Origin: Chromatiales bacterium
Lineage (GTDB): Bacteria > Pseudomonadota > Gammaproteobacteria > UBA6429 > Thiohalophilaceae
Length of the DNA stretch: 56,113 nucleotides
Reading direction: 5' to 3'
NCBI GenBank assembly: GCA_027076325.1
Contig: JALTJZ010000044.1
Location: forward strand, 1,319 to 57,431
Shown here in pieces: positions 1 through 8,700 of this stretch. Each line of letters starts with the position of its first letter. Position 1 is the stretch's first letter. The position numbers and the translations under genes are program-made. The notes below the pieces were generated by a model. The model searched no databases, was not told where the DNA came from, and saw only the letters and a list, made by a program, of their open reading frames with translations.

Positions 1-140
1 CCGGGTAAAGGGGATGCCTAAGTCGCAGTCGTTCTCTTGTAACGATACTATGCTATTTCTCCTAGTCCAATCACGACTATGGCTTATTTTATATTCGATT
101 TTCCTAATATACTGTTAAAAGTTGGTTATTTTCCGTGTAT

Positions 141-160
141 TTATTGATCCCGATCAATAA
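141..160. promoter_or_regulatory. FNR/ANR-type operator upstream of hppA
   Basis: Positions 144-157 read TTGAT-cccg-ATCAA, a perfect match to the FNR/ANR consensus TTGAT-N4-ATCAA, and sit inside a perfect 9-bp inverted repeat with a 2-nt spacer (141-160). A TATATT hexamer at 177-182 could be the -10 box. This would place the operator about 38-41 bp upstream of the transcription start, close to the -41.5 position of class II FNR activation. The leader to the hppA start would be about 120 nt. Seen: the palindrome and the hexamer. Inferred: oxygen-responsive activation of hppA. Confidence 0.6.
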
Positions 161-309
161 AAAATAAATATATATCTATATTACCCGATTCTTCATTAAC
201 CAGAGTCATGACGCGATAAAAAGAGACAATACCCCTACTGCTTGAAAAGGTATAGCATCAAGGAGCTAAATTTTACAAACAAAATCAAGAATCAACAGGG
301 GAAGATATC

Positions 310-2343
310 ATGTCAGACGGTTTACTCTTTGCTCTTGGATGTTCATTGGTCGCTATTATATTTGGCGGTCTTTCAATTGCATCCATTATGAAATTACCGC
401 AAGGTAGTGATGAGGTTAAGCGCATCGCACTTGCTATTCAGGAAGGCGCAGTTGCTTACCTGGCGCGCCAATACTCGGCTATTGCAATGGTCGGTGTGGT
501 TTTATTTATTGCGATGGGTGTGTTTTTAGGATGGTATTCTGCTATTGGCTTTGCCATTGGTGCAATATTGTCAGGTGCGGCTGGTTACATCGGTATGCAT
601 GTTTCAGTGCGTTGTAACTCACGTACTGCCGAAGCGGCGAAACAGGGAATTAATCCTGCGTTACGAGTTGCTTTTAAAGGCGGTGCAATCACAGGTATGC
701 TGGTCGTAGGCTTAGGTTTGTTAGGTGTTGCCGGCTATTATGCCATTTTGATTTCAATCGGGGTTGAAGATGCGCTTCATCCTTTAATTGGTCTTGCTTT
801 CGGTGGCTCTCTCATTTCAATCTTTGCCCGTTTAGGCGGCGGTATCTTTACCAAAGGTGCAGACGTTGGTGCCGACATCGTTGGTAAAGTCGAAGCCGGT
901 ATTCCGGAAGATGACCCACGTAACCCGGCCGTTATTGCCGATAACGTAGGTGATAACGTGGGTGACTGTGCTGGTATGGCCGCGGATTTATTTGAAACTT
1001 ACGCGGTAACCATTATTGCAACCATGATTTTAGGTGGTCTGTTACTAAAAGATGCCGGTGACCTGGCAATAACCTTTCCACTGGTACTGGGTGGTGTTTC
1101 TATTCTTAGTTCTATTATTGGTTCCTGGTTTGTGTCGGTTCAGGATGGTGGCAAGATTATGAATGCGTTATACCGTGGTACCGGTATTGCGGCTGTACTT
1201 TCTGCCATTGCTTTTTACTTTGTTACCCACCAAATGATGGGTGATGTGACTTTACCGGGTATTGAAGGTTCGGTACCGAATGCCCTGTATGCGTCTGCAC
1301 TGATTGGTTTGGCCTTAACAGTTGCCATGATTGTGATCACAGAGTACTACACAGCAACAGAATTTTCTCCAGTGCGACATATTGCTGAAGCATCGACAAC
1401 AGGTGATGGTACTAACGTTATTGCCGGTTTAGGTGTTTCAATGAGATCGACTGCACTGCCTGTACTTGCTGTTTGTGCTTCTATCTACGGTGCTTACTAC
1501 TATGCTGGTTTATACGGGATTGCCATTGCGGCAACCTCTATGCTGTCTATGACCGGTATTATCGTTGCTTTAGATGCCTATGGCCCGATTACAGATAACG
1601 CTGGTGGTCTTGCTGAAATGTCAGACATGCCAGAAGATATTCGTGAACGTACCGATGCGTTAGATGCGGTGGGTAACACAACCAAAGCGGTAACGAAAGG
1701 CTATGCAATCGGTTCTGCTGGTTTGGCAACCTTAGTCCTGTTTGCTGACTTTACGCAAACACTGGCGGGGCATGGTGATGGAACCGCGATGACGTTTGAC
1801 TTATCCAACCACTACGTCATTATCGGTTTATTTATTGGTGGTTTAATCCCGTACCTCTTTGGTGCCATGGCGATGGAAGCTGTGGGTCGTGCAGCGGGTT
1901 CGGTGGTTGTTGAAGTACGTCGCCAGTTTAAGGAAATGCCGGGCATTATGGATTACTCCCAAAAGCCAGACTATTCCAAAGCGGTTGATATGTTAACCAA
2001 GGCGGCAATTAAAGAAATGATCATTCCTTCTTTATTGCCGGTTGTTGTCCCTATCATTGTCGGGCTAACCCTTGGAGCACAGGCTCTGGGTGGGTTGTTA
2101 ATTGGTACCATTGTTACCGGCCTGTTTGTCGCTATTTCAATGACAACCGGTGGTGGTGCCTGGGATAATGCCAAAAAATACATTGAAGATGGTAATTTTG
2201 GCGGCAAGGGTTCAGATACCCATAAAGCAGCGGTAACCGGCGATACTGTGGGTGACCCCTACAAAGACACGGCGGGCCCTGCGATTAACCCATTGATTAA
2301 AATCATAAATATTGTTGCACTGTTGCTGGTGCCATTATTGTAA
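310..2343 (+). CDS. hppA: K+-independent membrane-bound proton-pumping inorganic pyrophosphatase
   Basis: This integral membrane enzyme hydrolyses pyrophosphate and uses the energy to export H+ across the cytoplasmic membrane. The 677-residue length and roughly 15-16 hydrophobic segments fit the family. The pyrophosphate-binding signature is visible around residues 185-225 ([20 protein letters not shown] followed by [12 protein letters not shown]), and the second Asp-rich motif is near the C-terminus ([18 protein letters not shown]). The segment [17 protein letters not shown] carries Lys where K+-dependent enzymes have Ala, which is diagnostic of the K+-independent, H+-transporting class. The start is supported by a GGGGAAG ribosome site just upstream. 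It is monocistronic: an FNR-type box lies upstream and a strong terminator downstream. It probably conserves energy from biosynthetic pyrophosphate under low-energy or low-oxygen conditions. Confidence 0.97.
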   Translation: MSDGLLFALGCSLVAIIFGGLSIASIMKLPQGSDEVKRIALAIQEGAVAYLARQYSAIAMVGVVLFIAMGVFLGWYSAIGFAIGAILSGAAGYIGMHVSVRCNSRTAEAAKQGINPALRVAFKGGAITGMLVVGLGLLGVAGYYAILISIGVEDALHPLIGLAFGGSLISIFARLGGGIFTKGADVGADIVGKVEAGIPEDDPRNPAVIADNVGDNVGDCAGMAADLFETYAVTIIATMILGGLLLKDAGDLAITFPLVLGGVSILSSIIGSWFVSVQDGGKIMNALYRGTGIAAVLSAIAFYFVTHQMMGDVTLPGIEGSVPNALYASALIGLALTVAMIVITEYYTATEFSPVRHIAEASTTGDGTNVIAGLGVSMRSTALPVLAVCASIYGAYYYAGLYGIAIAATSMLSMTGIIVALDAYGPITDNAGGLAEMSDMPEDIRERTDALDAVGNTTKAVTKGYAIGSAGLATLVLFADFTQTLAGHGDGTAMTFDLSNHYVIIGLFIGGLIPYLFGAMAMEAVGRAAGSVVVEVRRQFKEMPGIMDYSQKPDYSKAVDMLTKAAIKEMIIPSLLPVVVPIIVGLTLGAQALGGLLIGTIVTGLFVAISMTTGGGAWDNAKKYIEDGNFGGKGSDTHKAAVTGDTVGDPYKDTAGPAINPLIKIINIVALLLVPLL

Positions 2344-2370
2344 AAGTTGATAATATTTAATCAATACAGG

Positions 2371-2399
2371 AAAGGGCAACCATTTGGTTGCCCTTTTTT
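2371..2399 (+). terminator. Rho-independent terminator of hppA
   Basis: An 11-bp stem (AAAGGGCAACC paired with GGTTGCCCTTT) with an ATTT loop runs into a T tract, 28 nt after the hppA stop codon. It isolates hppA from the CheW-like gene downstream. Confidence 0.93.
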
Positions 2400-2522
2400 A
2401 CAGCCACTTATGATGTATTTGTAGTGGCTATTTTTTTGCCTATAATAATGGAAATACCTAAAGATATGTCGCTACATGCCGCTATTTTGATTATCAAATA
2501 ATAGAATATTCAAAGAGCGACT

Positions 2523-3380
2523 ATGAACATAGCAGCAAGCAACCAGCCGATTATTGATAATGAGAGCGAGGTTTTAACCGTTTTCACCTTCTGGATTGGG
2601 GACGAGCTATTTGCGATTAATATCGAGAATATTCTCTCAGTAACCCAGGATCTTGAAAAATTATTACAACCTCCCGTAAAGTCCCGAGGGCTAATGGGGG
2701 TGATTAATTACATGGATGAACCGGTTGCCGTTTATAACTTTGCAGAAATGTTGAATATCCCGTCCACACGGCAAATTAAATCGGGGCTGGTTGCGCTTTT
2801 AAATGAGCGAGAACAGGATCATATTAACTGGGTTGACGCACTTGAAAAATCGTTAAAAGAAAATATTCCCTTTGATAAAGCACGTGACCCGCACAAGTGT
2901 GCCTTTGGTCAATGGTACGACAAATTCACAACGCGTGATGAAGCCTTAATGGATATCATGAAACATTTTGATAAGCCACACAAAGAAATTCATGCGCTGG
3001 CTGAAGAACTACTTGATTTAAAAAGTAACGGTCAGTTAGATGAAGCTTTGGAAAAATTGCGGATTGCACGACTAACAACATTAAATCATTTAATAAAATA
3101 TTTTAGCCATGCGCGTAGCCAGATTGAAGAATCATTGCATACCGTGGTGATTAATATTACCAATGATGGGGTTAAGCCTTTAGTGGCTTTAAAAATAGAT
3201 GAAATCCATGAAGTAATGAACTTCCACCAGTCTGATCTAAGAGGTCTGGAGCGTATGGGGCTGGATGTAGTCCTGGAAATGGATGGCCTGTTTAAAGGTT
3301 ATTTAGGCAGTGATGATAATCAGAGCAGTTGTCTGTTACTTGATACATCCAATTTACTGGTTAACGTAAAAGCACTTTAA
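2523..3380 (+). CDS. CheW-type coupling protein with an inserted zinc-binding CZB domain
   Basis: The 285-residue soluble protein starts and ends like a CheW scaffold (residues about 15-92 and 195-285) but has a CZB (chemoreceptor zinc-binding) domain in the middle, about residues 97-185. The CZB ligands are all visible: His100, Cys126 in the KCAFGQW motif, and His153 and His157 in PHKEIH. The last three have the same spacing as in the E. coli diguanylate cyclase DgcZ. CheW proteins join chemoreceptors to CheA. CZB domains bind zinc and in some proteins respond to zinc or hypochlorous acid through the Cys-Zn centre. I infer a coupling protein whose contact surface is modulated by zinc or oxidant. 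No other che gene is in the window. The start has a GAG ribosome site 5 nt upstream. An alternative reading is a CheV-like adaptor without a receiver. Confidence 0.85.
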   Translation: MNIAASNQPIIDNESEVLTVFTFWIGDELFAINIENILSVTQDLEKLLQPPVKSRGLMGVINYMDEPVAVYNFAEMLNIPSTRQIKSGLVALLNEREQDHINWVDALEKSLKENIPFDKARDPHKCAFGQWYDKFTTRDEALMDIMKHFDKPHKEIHALAEELLDLKSNGQLDEALEKLRIARLTTLNHLIKYFSHARSQIEESLHTVVINITNDGVKPLVALKIDEIHEVMNFHQSDLRGLERMGLDVVLEMDGLFKGYLGSDDNQSSCLLLDTSNLLVNVKAL

Positions 3381-3429
3381 GCTTGTTAGCAGCAGGTATC
3401 TTATTTGCTTACACTATGAATAAAACAAT

Positions 3430-4008
3430 TTAGTTCTTAAAGGCCATGGACTCTTTTGGCGTTATCTCAAAGTTGAGTACAAACATAAATTGTGTATTTT
3501 TGTGGCTAAGTGTGAGTAACTCATGGAAATTAAATCCAGAATCTGATTCATCCAGGCCGGTATAGATACTTTTAGGCGCCGTTGTTTGCTTTATTGAGTT
3601 TGGGTTCAAACATACTGTTGATTCTGCTTTGAAACCGCTGATATGTTGTGCGCAAAGGGTAATGGGCAACTGTTTTAGAACCTGAAAGTCTGTTTTAACA
3701 TGGCTATGATAGATATCTTTATTAACAAATGATTTACTACCACGTTGAATGCGGATCTGGGTGCTTATCCAGTGGTGATTTAACGTAGAAATAACAAATG
3801 TCCAGCCGTAGCCATAATCTTCCCCGGTATAATGGATGGATTCCAGATTAATTTTAATTTCATAATAGTCTCTGCCACTGTGTTGCTGGTTTATTTTAGT
3901 TTCTGGTGATAAAAATGAAGATGCCCCTGTTGGAATATTTTTTAAAAGTGGATTGAGACTTCTTGCCTTATCGAGTTTGGTTTGGTCACATTCGTATAAA
4001 TTAGTCAT
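3430..4008 (-). CDS. Hypothetical protein, 192 residues
   Basis: I do not recognise the family. The protein is soluble-looking, with no signal peptide or membrane segment. It is rich in Asn, Ser, Lys and Thr, with alternating polar/hydrophobic stretches (for example YYEIKINLESIHYTGE and GYGWTFVISTLNHHWI) that suggest a beta-rich fold. It is an intact open frame, convergent with the CheW-CZB gene and divergent from the DsrC/TusE-family gene. The 227-bp gap to that gene is AT-rich. Low resemblance to anything known and the isolated position leave the function open. Confidence 0.6.
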   Translation of the reverse strand: MTNLYECDQTKLDKARSLNPLLKNIPTGASSFLSPETKINQQHSGRDYYEIKINLESIHYTGEDYGYGWTFVISTLNHHWISTQIRIQRGSKSFVNKDIYHSHVKTDFQVLKQLPITLCAQHISGFKAESTVCLNPNSIKQTTAPKSIYTGLDESDSGFNFHELLTLSHKNTQFMFVLNFEITPKESMAFKN

Positions 4009-4235
4009 CTTAATCTGTCCTGTTATTTATAAAAGCATCATATCGACAGGTTGGTATTTAAAAAATGAAGCAGTACGGTAAATAAATGTGAAGTATTAAC
4101 AAAATCAAATCCCCTGTTTTGGTTATTTAATTTAAAATCAATATGTTAAGCACATTTTTTGTTTTAAAGTATTTTGGGTTATAACCGATACAATCACTAT
4201 AAAGAGCTGTTTCACTCACATTGAGGAGGAGAGTT

Positions 4236-4967
4236 ATGCAGAATCTGGTTATTGAAGGCCAAAATTTTACCTTGACAGAGGCAGGTGATTTACAGAATCC
4301 AGCGGACTGGACACCTGATATTGCGAAAGCACTGGCAAAAAAAGACGGCTTAACCTTACGTGATGCGCATTTTGAGATAATAAATATTATGCGTGATTAT
4401 TATGACCAGTTTAACATTTCGCCAATACGCAAGCTTTTAAAAAAAGACATTGCAGAAATGTTGAGTGATTTAAAGGCGAATGACGACTATCTCATCAGTT
4501 TATTTCCTGGTGGTGCACTGCACCAGGGTTTGCGCATTGCAGGTTTGCCCCAGTCCAGGCTCGATGCTGAGGTTGAACCGGTGACGCATGTACAAGCAGT
4601 GAGCGGGCAAAAAGATGTTAAGCATTTTGTATCTGAATTTGAATTTTCGGGGAAAACATACCGTGTTTATGCCAAAGGAAATCTGGTGGATCCTTCTGAG
4701 TGGACAGAAGAGTTAGCTGAATTTTTAGCTGAAAAAGAAGGTATTAAATTAACGGACGACCACTGGGTCGTTCTGAAATTTATGCGCACCTTTTATTTTA
4801 AATATGGCATTACGCCCATGGTAAAATTATTGGTTAAACATCTGTCGCGAGAAACAAACCAGAAATTTTCTGAAGATGCATTGTATACCCTGTTTCCAGG
4901 CGGGCCAGCACGGCAGGGTTCGCGTATCGCCGGGTTGCCGGAGCCACAAGGTTGTATAGACCCTTAG
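4236..4967 (+). CDS. Tandem DsrC/TusE-family protein (two fused domains)
   Basis: The 243-residue product contains two complete DsrC/TusE-like domains in a row (about residues 1-107 and 130-243), each ending in the family hallmark FPGG..xQGxRIAGLP. TusE relays sulfur in tRNA 2-thiouridine synthesis and DsrC carries sulfur or trisulfide in sulfur metabolism; both use a C-terminal Cys. Only the second domain keeps one Cys (GLPEPQGCIDP, at the TusE position). The first has Ser-Arg-Leu in that place and no Cys at all, as in the Cys-less DsrC relatives called RspA. Standard family members are about 105-115 residues, so this is a double-length fusion. The ATG at 4236 is chosen because AGGAGGAG lies directly upstream; the upstream TTG at 4221 overlaps that site. 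No tusBCD or dsr genes are near. Confidence 0.88.
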   Translation: MQNLVIEGQNFTLTEAGDLQNPADWTPDIAKALAKKDGLTLRDAHFEIINIMRDYYDQFNISPIRKLLKKDIAEMLSDLKANDDYLISLFPGGALHQGLRIAGLPQSRLDAEVEPVTHVQAVSGQKDVKHFVSEFEFSGKTYRVYAKGNLVDPSEWTEELAEFLAEKEGIKLTDDHWVVLKFMRTFYFKYGITPMVKLLVKHLSRETNQKFSEDALYTLFPGGPARQGSRIAGLPEPQGCIDP

Positions 4968-5031
4968 GTAAACTAAGATAACTTAATCACAGCGAAGACG
5001 AAGGGCGTAACGTAAAGCAAGAAGAATCTTT

Positions 5032-5117
5032 GTCATTGCGAGGAAAAAAGTGACGCGGCAATCTTGTTATTATACGGTATATTCAACAAGATTGCCGCGC
5101 TATCGCTCGCAATGGCC
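5032..5117. repeat. Dispersed palindromic repeat, copy 1
   Basis: The element begins GTCATTGCGAG and ends CGCTATCGCTCGCAATGGCC. Its core is an inverted repeat GGCAATCTTGTT / AACAAGATTGCC around a short AT-rich loop. The same sequence recurs at 9538-9619, 29375-29405, 34933-35013 and 38962-39009. Here it lies between the convergent DsrC-like and adenosyltransferase genes, where it may fold into a long hairpin in transcripts from either side. It has no coding capacity and resembles a MITE or REP-type element. Confidence 0.85.
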
Positions 5118-5152
5118 GAGTGTTTTGCGTTACACCCTTCATTTTGCTGTGA

Positions 5153-5710
5153 CTAATCTGTTTTTTCCCTGGGCTGCCACAAAACTTCACGACCATTTTC
5201 GTGACGGGCTAACACACGACAAACCACAAACAGTAAATCTGACAGCCTGTTTAAATAAGCAAGTGCATGGGTGTTCACACTTTTTTCACTATTACTAAAC
5301 GTCCAGCAACGGCGTTCTGCTCGGCGGCAAATGGTTCTTGCAAGGTGGCAGTGGGATGTTGCCAGACCACCAGAGGGTAAAATAAATTCTTTTAATTTAG
5401 GGAGTGCTTCATTTAAGTTGTCGAGTACTTCTTCCAGATAAGCCACGTCTTTGTCACTAATAATATTGCGTCCGGGCACACAAAATTCGCCACCTAAATC
5501 GAATAAGTCATGTTGTATCTGATTAAAACATTCACGAACCGTGTCAGGTATGTCGTAAGCGAGTACGGTTCCAATGGCGCTGTTTAATTCATCGACGGTG
5601 CCAAAGGCTTCGACACGTGGATGATCTTTGGCAATGCGGCTGCCATCGCCCAGACCGGTTGTGCCTTTGTCACCAGTACGGGTATAAATTTTTGATAAGC
5701 GGTGTCCCAT
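5153..5710 (-). CDS. ATP:cob(I)alamin adenosyltransferase, PduO type
   Basis: The enzyme transfers the adenosyl group of ATP to cob(I)alamin or a corrinoid precursor, making coenzyme B12. The 185-residue protein has the PduO/MMAB pattern: the N-terminal nucleotide motif KIYTRTGDKGTTGLGDG, the FGTVDELNSAIG segment, and the C-terminal RTICRRAERR and LNRLSDLLFVVCR motifs that form the active site between subunits. This fold differs from the CobA/BtuR type. It is the third gene of the riboswitch-led btuB-tonB operon: its ATG lies 1 nt after the tonB stop and its ribosome site (GAGGAAAG) is inside tonB. It therefore converts freshly imported B12 to the cofactor form. Confidence 0.95.
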   Translation of the reverse strand: MGHRLSKIYTRTGDKGTTGLGDGSRIAKDHPRVEAFGTVDELNSAIGTVLAYDIPDTVRECFNQIQHDLFDLGGEFCVPGRNIISDKDVAYLEEVLDNLNEALPKLKEFILPSGGLATSHCHLARTICRRAERRCWTFSNSEKSVNTHALAYLNRLSDLLFVVCRVLARHENGREVLWQPREKTD

Positions 5711-5711
5711 T

Positions 5712-6335
5712 TTAACTTTCCTCTAAACGGTATTTTACGGTGAGCTTTAAACCTGAATAGTATTCCGATTTTATCCAGTTTTTAGGGATAGTGCTAACTT
5801 TTGTCAGTGATGTCATCGCAGCATTGTCGAGTATCGAATACCCCGAACTTTGTTGTATAGTAATGTTTTGTATCCGTCCATGAGTATTAATATCAAAGAC
5901 CAGCAGTACTTTACCTTGCCAGTTCTGGCGTTGAGCCATTTTGGGGTAATAAAAGTGTTGTTGGAATTTGTCTTTGAGTAAGCTGATTATTCTTGTTTGA
6001 GATAAAGTGCTGGCTGTTTTTTGTGGTGTCTGGCTGGCAAGTAAAGGTTTAGGTTGTTTTGTACTCTTTGCTTGTTCTGCAAGCTGTTGTTTTTTAGCTG
6101 TTGTTTTTTTGTCTTGTTGCTTTGCCGGGGTCGCTTTACTCACTACTGGCTTTTCGAGGGACGGTTGTTGTACCGGTTTTATATCGGCCGATTTATTCAT
6201 AGAAATGGAAAGAGATATTGTATTGCCCGTGTTTGCGGGCAATACAATGTCCTGTGGTGCTATTGTTATAAACAGAGCTGCATGCAGCAGTAGTGATACT
6301 GCAACGAATACAAGAATGTTTTTTTTCGTTTTCAT
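5712..6335 (-). CDS. tonB: TonB energy-transducing protein
   Basis: TonB passes proton-motive force from the inner-membrane ExbB-ExbD complex to outer-membrane receptors. The 207-residue protein has an N-terminal membrane anchor (about residues 8-28), a long Lys/Gln/Thr/Pro-rich periplasmic linker (about 50-115), and a C-terminal TonB domain (about 125-207) with the YPKMAQRQNWQGKV motif, typically followed by a beta-beta-alpha-beta fold. It lies 33 bp after btuB and 1 nt before the adenosyltransferase, under the cobalamin riboswitch. I infer that it is a dedicated TonB for B12 uptake. ExbB and ExbD are not in the window and must be supplied from elsewhere. Confidence 0.92.
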   Translation of the reverse strand: MKTKKNILVFVAVSLLLHAALFITIAPQDIVLPANTGNTISLSISMNKSADIKPVQQPSLEKPVVSKATPAKQQDKKTTAKKQQLAEQAKSTKQPKPLLASQTPQKTASTLSQTRIISLLKDKFQQHFYYPKMAQRQNWQGKVLLVFDINTHGRIQNITIQQSSGYSILDNAAMTSLTKVSTIPKNWIKSEYYSGLKLTVKYRLEES

Positions 6336-6368
6336 CCGTTTCTGTTTATAGTTTCATTTTATCTGAGC

Positions 6369-8168
6369 CTAGTCTCCCAGGTAATGAATAGAAATATAAA
6401 CACCCAGTCTTTCTGTATTGTAGTTATTGGCTGTTTTATATTTAGCACCTAGCAGGTTATTCACCTTACCACGCAGCATCCACTTTTTAGAAAGAGGATA
6501 ACGGCTATTTAAATTAATCAGAGAGTAACCGTCAAGTTTTATTGAGTTGCTGGTATTATCATAGCGCTTCCCTTTTATAATTACTTCTAGTCCTGAACGC
6601 CATTTTCCTGTGTTCTGGTCAATATTAACTTTTATCGAATGCTTTGCTCTACGTGGTAAAACTTTTTTTGTTACCGCGTTAATCGGGTTCAGAAAAGACA
6701 TTTCTACACGTGTGTTATAGTCTTTTTGCCTGAATGTTGCATTGACCTCCAGGCCATCAATGGTTGCACGATCCAGATTGGTAACCTGATAACTTGGCGC
6801 CGGGTAGACAATCAGGTTGGATATTTCTGTGCGGTAAAGATTAACAGCCCATTGCTTTGCAGCGGTTACACTGCGTAACTCTATTTCATAAGACTCAGAT
6901 TCTTCAGGTTTAATAGTTGGATTACCTGAGCTTGGGTAGTAAAGATTATTGAAAGTGGGTGCTTTAAACCCCGTTCCGTATGAACTGACAAGTCGTAGTT
7001 CATTGTTCAGGTTAATTCCCCAGCTAATGTTGCCGGTTGTATTCGTACCAAAGGCTTCGTTATCATCGACACGAATGGCAGCAAGAATGTCATTGCTATC
7101 ACCAAACCATTGTTGTTGTAGAAAATAGCCTTTGTTATCCCGTGTTTTCTTCTCATAGTTGGTGGTACTGTCAACTTTGTCATTTTGATAGTCAATACCG
7201 GCTGTTAATAACAATGTATCACTCAAGGTAATATCATTTTGCCATGACAGCATATCGCGTGTTGTATTAAAGGTGCCGTTTGCTGCACCATTTTTAAAAT
7301 TGTCACTTTTGTCCTGGCTTTGGCTGGCTTTTAAAGATACTTTCCAGTCGGTAAGTGGTGCAAAAATATAATTGATACCCGTCGCCTGCTGTACAAAATC
7401 GGCATCCAGGACGTTACTTGCTGTAAAGCTGTCATCGTACTGGTTATTGCCTTCGGCACGCATAAAAGTGGCGCTTAACCAGGACTGTTTTGAGAACTGG
7501 CGTTTATAGTTTGCACTAACCGATGCATTCTTGTAGCCATCTCTATCCGGGTCGCTGGTTTTTAATGCATTAAAGCCCTTTGTTTGCAGGTAGCCAATAT
7601 TCATGGAAAACTGGCTGTTATCATTTACTGTATTAAAACCGGCATTTAGCTTTGTTGTATCCCGGCTGCCATAGCCGATTGATGCATTTATATTATTTGA
7701 TCGGGCTTTTTTGGTAAAAATCTGGATAACACCACCAATGGCATCGGAGCCATACAGGGAAGCACGCGGGCCGCGTACAATTTCGATTCTTTCAATTTGA
7801 GAAACCGGCATGCTTTGTAGTGACACGGTTCCCAATGTTGCCGAACCCATGCGGATACCATCAATTAAAACCAGCACATGGCTTGCATTGGTGCCCCGCA
7901 TATAAATGCTGGTTGCTTTGCCGAGGCCGCCGCTATTACTAATATCAATACCCTGAATGCCGTTGAGTAGTTCAGGTACATCGTTGGCTTGTCGTTGTTC
8001 GATTTGTTCTTTTGTAATAATGGTAACAGAGGCCAAACTGTCATTCGCTGTTTGCGCAGTTCGTGTTGCCGTTACAATAATGTCATTATCATTTGCGGCT
8101 GCAAGGTTACTGCTTGTGAATATGATGCTGGTTGTTATTGCCAGATTTAAGGCAGATCGGTACTTCAT
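6369..8168 (-). CDS. btuB: TonB-dependent vitamin B12 receptor BtuB
   Basis: This outer-membrane transporter binds cobalamin at the surface and imports it using TonB. The protein (599 residues from the chosen start) has a signal peptide (about 1-25, ending near NLAAAN) and a TonB-box-like segment DIIVTATR right after it. The plug domain (about 40-150) contains the motifs VLVLIDGIRMG and VRGPRASLYGSDAIGGVI. A 22-strand-type barrel follows, ending LGVYISIHYLGD. The ATG at 8168 is chosen over the one 21 nt upstream because GGAGAG precedes it and the signal peptide then begins at the right place. The gene is controlled by the cobalamin riboswitch at 8291-8521 and heads the btuB-tonB-adenosyltransferase operon. 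Confidence 0.96.
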   Translation of the reverse strand: MKYRSALNLAITTSIIFTSSNLAAANDNDIIVTATRTAQTANDSLASVTIITKEQIEQRQANDVPELLNGIQGIDISNSGGLGKATSIYMRGTNASHVLVLIDGIRMGSATLGTVSLQSMPVSQIERIEIVRGPRASLYGSDAIGGVIQIFTKKARSNNINASIGYGSRDTTKLNAGFNTVNDNSQFSMNIGYLQTKGFNALKTSDPDRDGYKNASVSANYKRQFSKQSWLSATFMRAEGNNQYDDSFTASNVLDADFVQQATGINYIFAPLTDWKVSLKASQSQDKSDNFKNGAANGTFNTTRDMLSWQNDITLSDTLLLTAGIDYQNDKVDSTTNYEKKTRDNKGYFLQQQWFGDSNDILAAIRVDDNEAFGTNTTGNISWGINLNNELRLVSSYGTGFKAPTFNNLYYPSSGNPTIKPEESESYEIELRSVTAAKQWAVNLYRTEISNLIVYPAPSYQVTNLDRATIDGLEVNATFRQKDYNTRVEMSFLNPINAVTKKVLPRRAKHSIKVNIDQNTGKWRSGLEVIIKGKRYDNTSNSIKLDGYSLINLNSRYPLSKKWMLRGKVNNLLGAKYKTANNYNTERLGVYISIHYLGD

Positions 8169-8290
8169 TGTTCTCTCCAAAACACACACCCGTGTATAAG
8201 TTATTGTGCTGAAGAGGTTTTATTTGGCGTGCAGCATTGCAACAGGCTGTCCGACTATATTGCCCTCCGCAACACATTCTTTATAATAAT

Positions 8291-8521
8291 AAACAGGCCG
8301 GTCTCCGGGCTTGCGAGTGATTGATATAAAAATATAAATCGGGTAAATTGCCTTCCCACCTGTAACCGTTGGTTGTTACCGACGATTAATTTTGGCAGTG
8401 GCTTAATAATTCACTTTTACTCGTTTACCGTTGCGGGGGCAGCGCCGGAATTTCATTTTTTGGATGATCACCGGCTTCCCGTTTCAGTTGAGATTTTGGT
8501 TAAAAGCTCAAGCACCTGTTT
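8291..8521 (-). promoter_or_regulatory. Cobalamin (AdoCbl) riboswitch upstream of btuB
   Basis: Read on the minus strand, the leader shows the conserved cobalamin-riboswitch elements in order. They are a 5' P1 strand AAACAGG (8521-8515), GGTGCTTGAG, GGGAAGCCGGTG, the core CGCTGCCCCCGCAACGGTAA, AAGCCACTG, GGGAAGGC, and the B12 box AAGCCCGGAGACCGGCCT (8312-8295). The closing P1 strand CCTGTTT lies at 8297-8291 and pairs with the first element. The following 120 nt to the btuB start hold no strong intrinsic terminator, so repression by B12 probably acts on translation initiation of btuB. The operon should be off when adenosylcobalamin is plentiful. Confidence 0.97.
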
Positions 8522-8534
8522 GCTAAGGTGGGAG

Positions 8535-8564
8535 ACTTTACGAGAAATGCCGGCTAAATGTCAA
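8535..8564 (-). promoter_or_regulatory. Putative sigma-70 promoter of the btuB leader
   Basis: On the minus strand, TTGACA (8564-8559) is a perfect -35 hexamer. TAAAGT (8540-8535), 18 nt further, is a 4/6 match to a -10 box. Transcription would begin about 8528, a few bases before the first riboswitch helix, which is the expected geometry. Confidence 0.6.
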
Positions 8565-8700
8565 GCTGGTTAAAAGCCACTATTTGCTTAAAAGCATGTA
8601 ACATCATGTTTTTATTCCTTTTTTACTTTTCAGCGTATTTTGTGCAAAAGCATTGGCTGGATGTTGTGTTCTAATTTGGTCATTTTGCAGCCAGAACAAC

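Noticed and set aside
6007-6351. Open frames on the plus strand opposite tonB
   Set aside because: They are Cys/Phe-rich reverse-strand shadows of the Lys/Gln-rich TonB linker, without ribosome sites.
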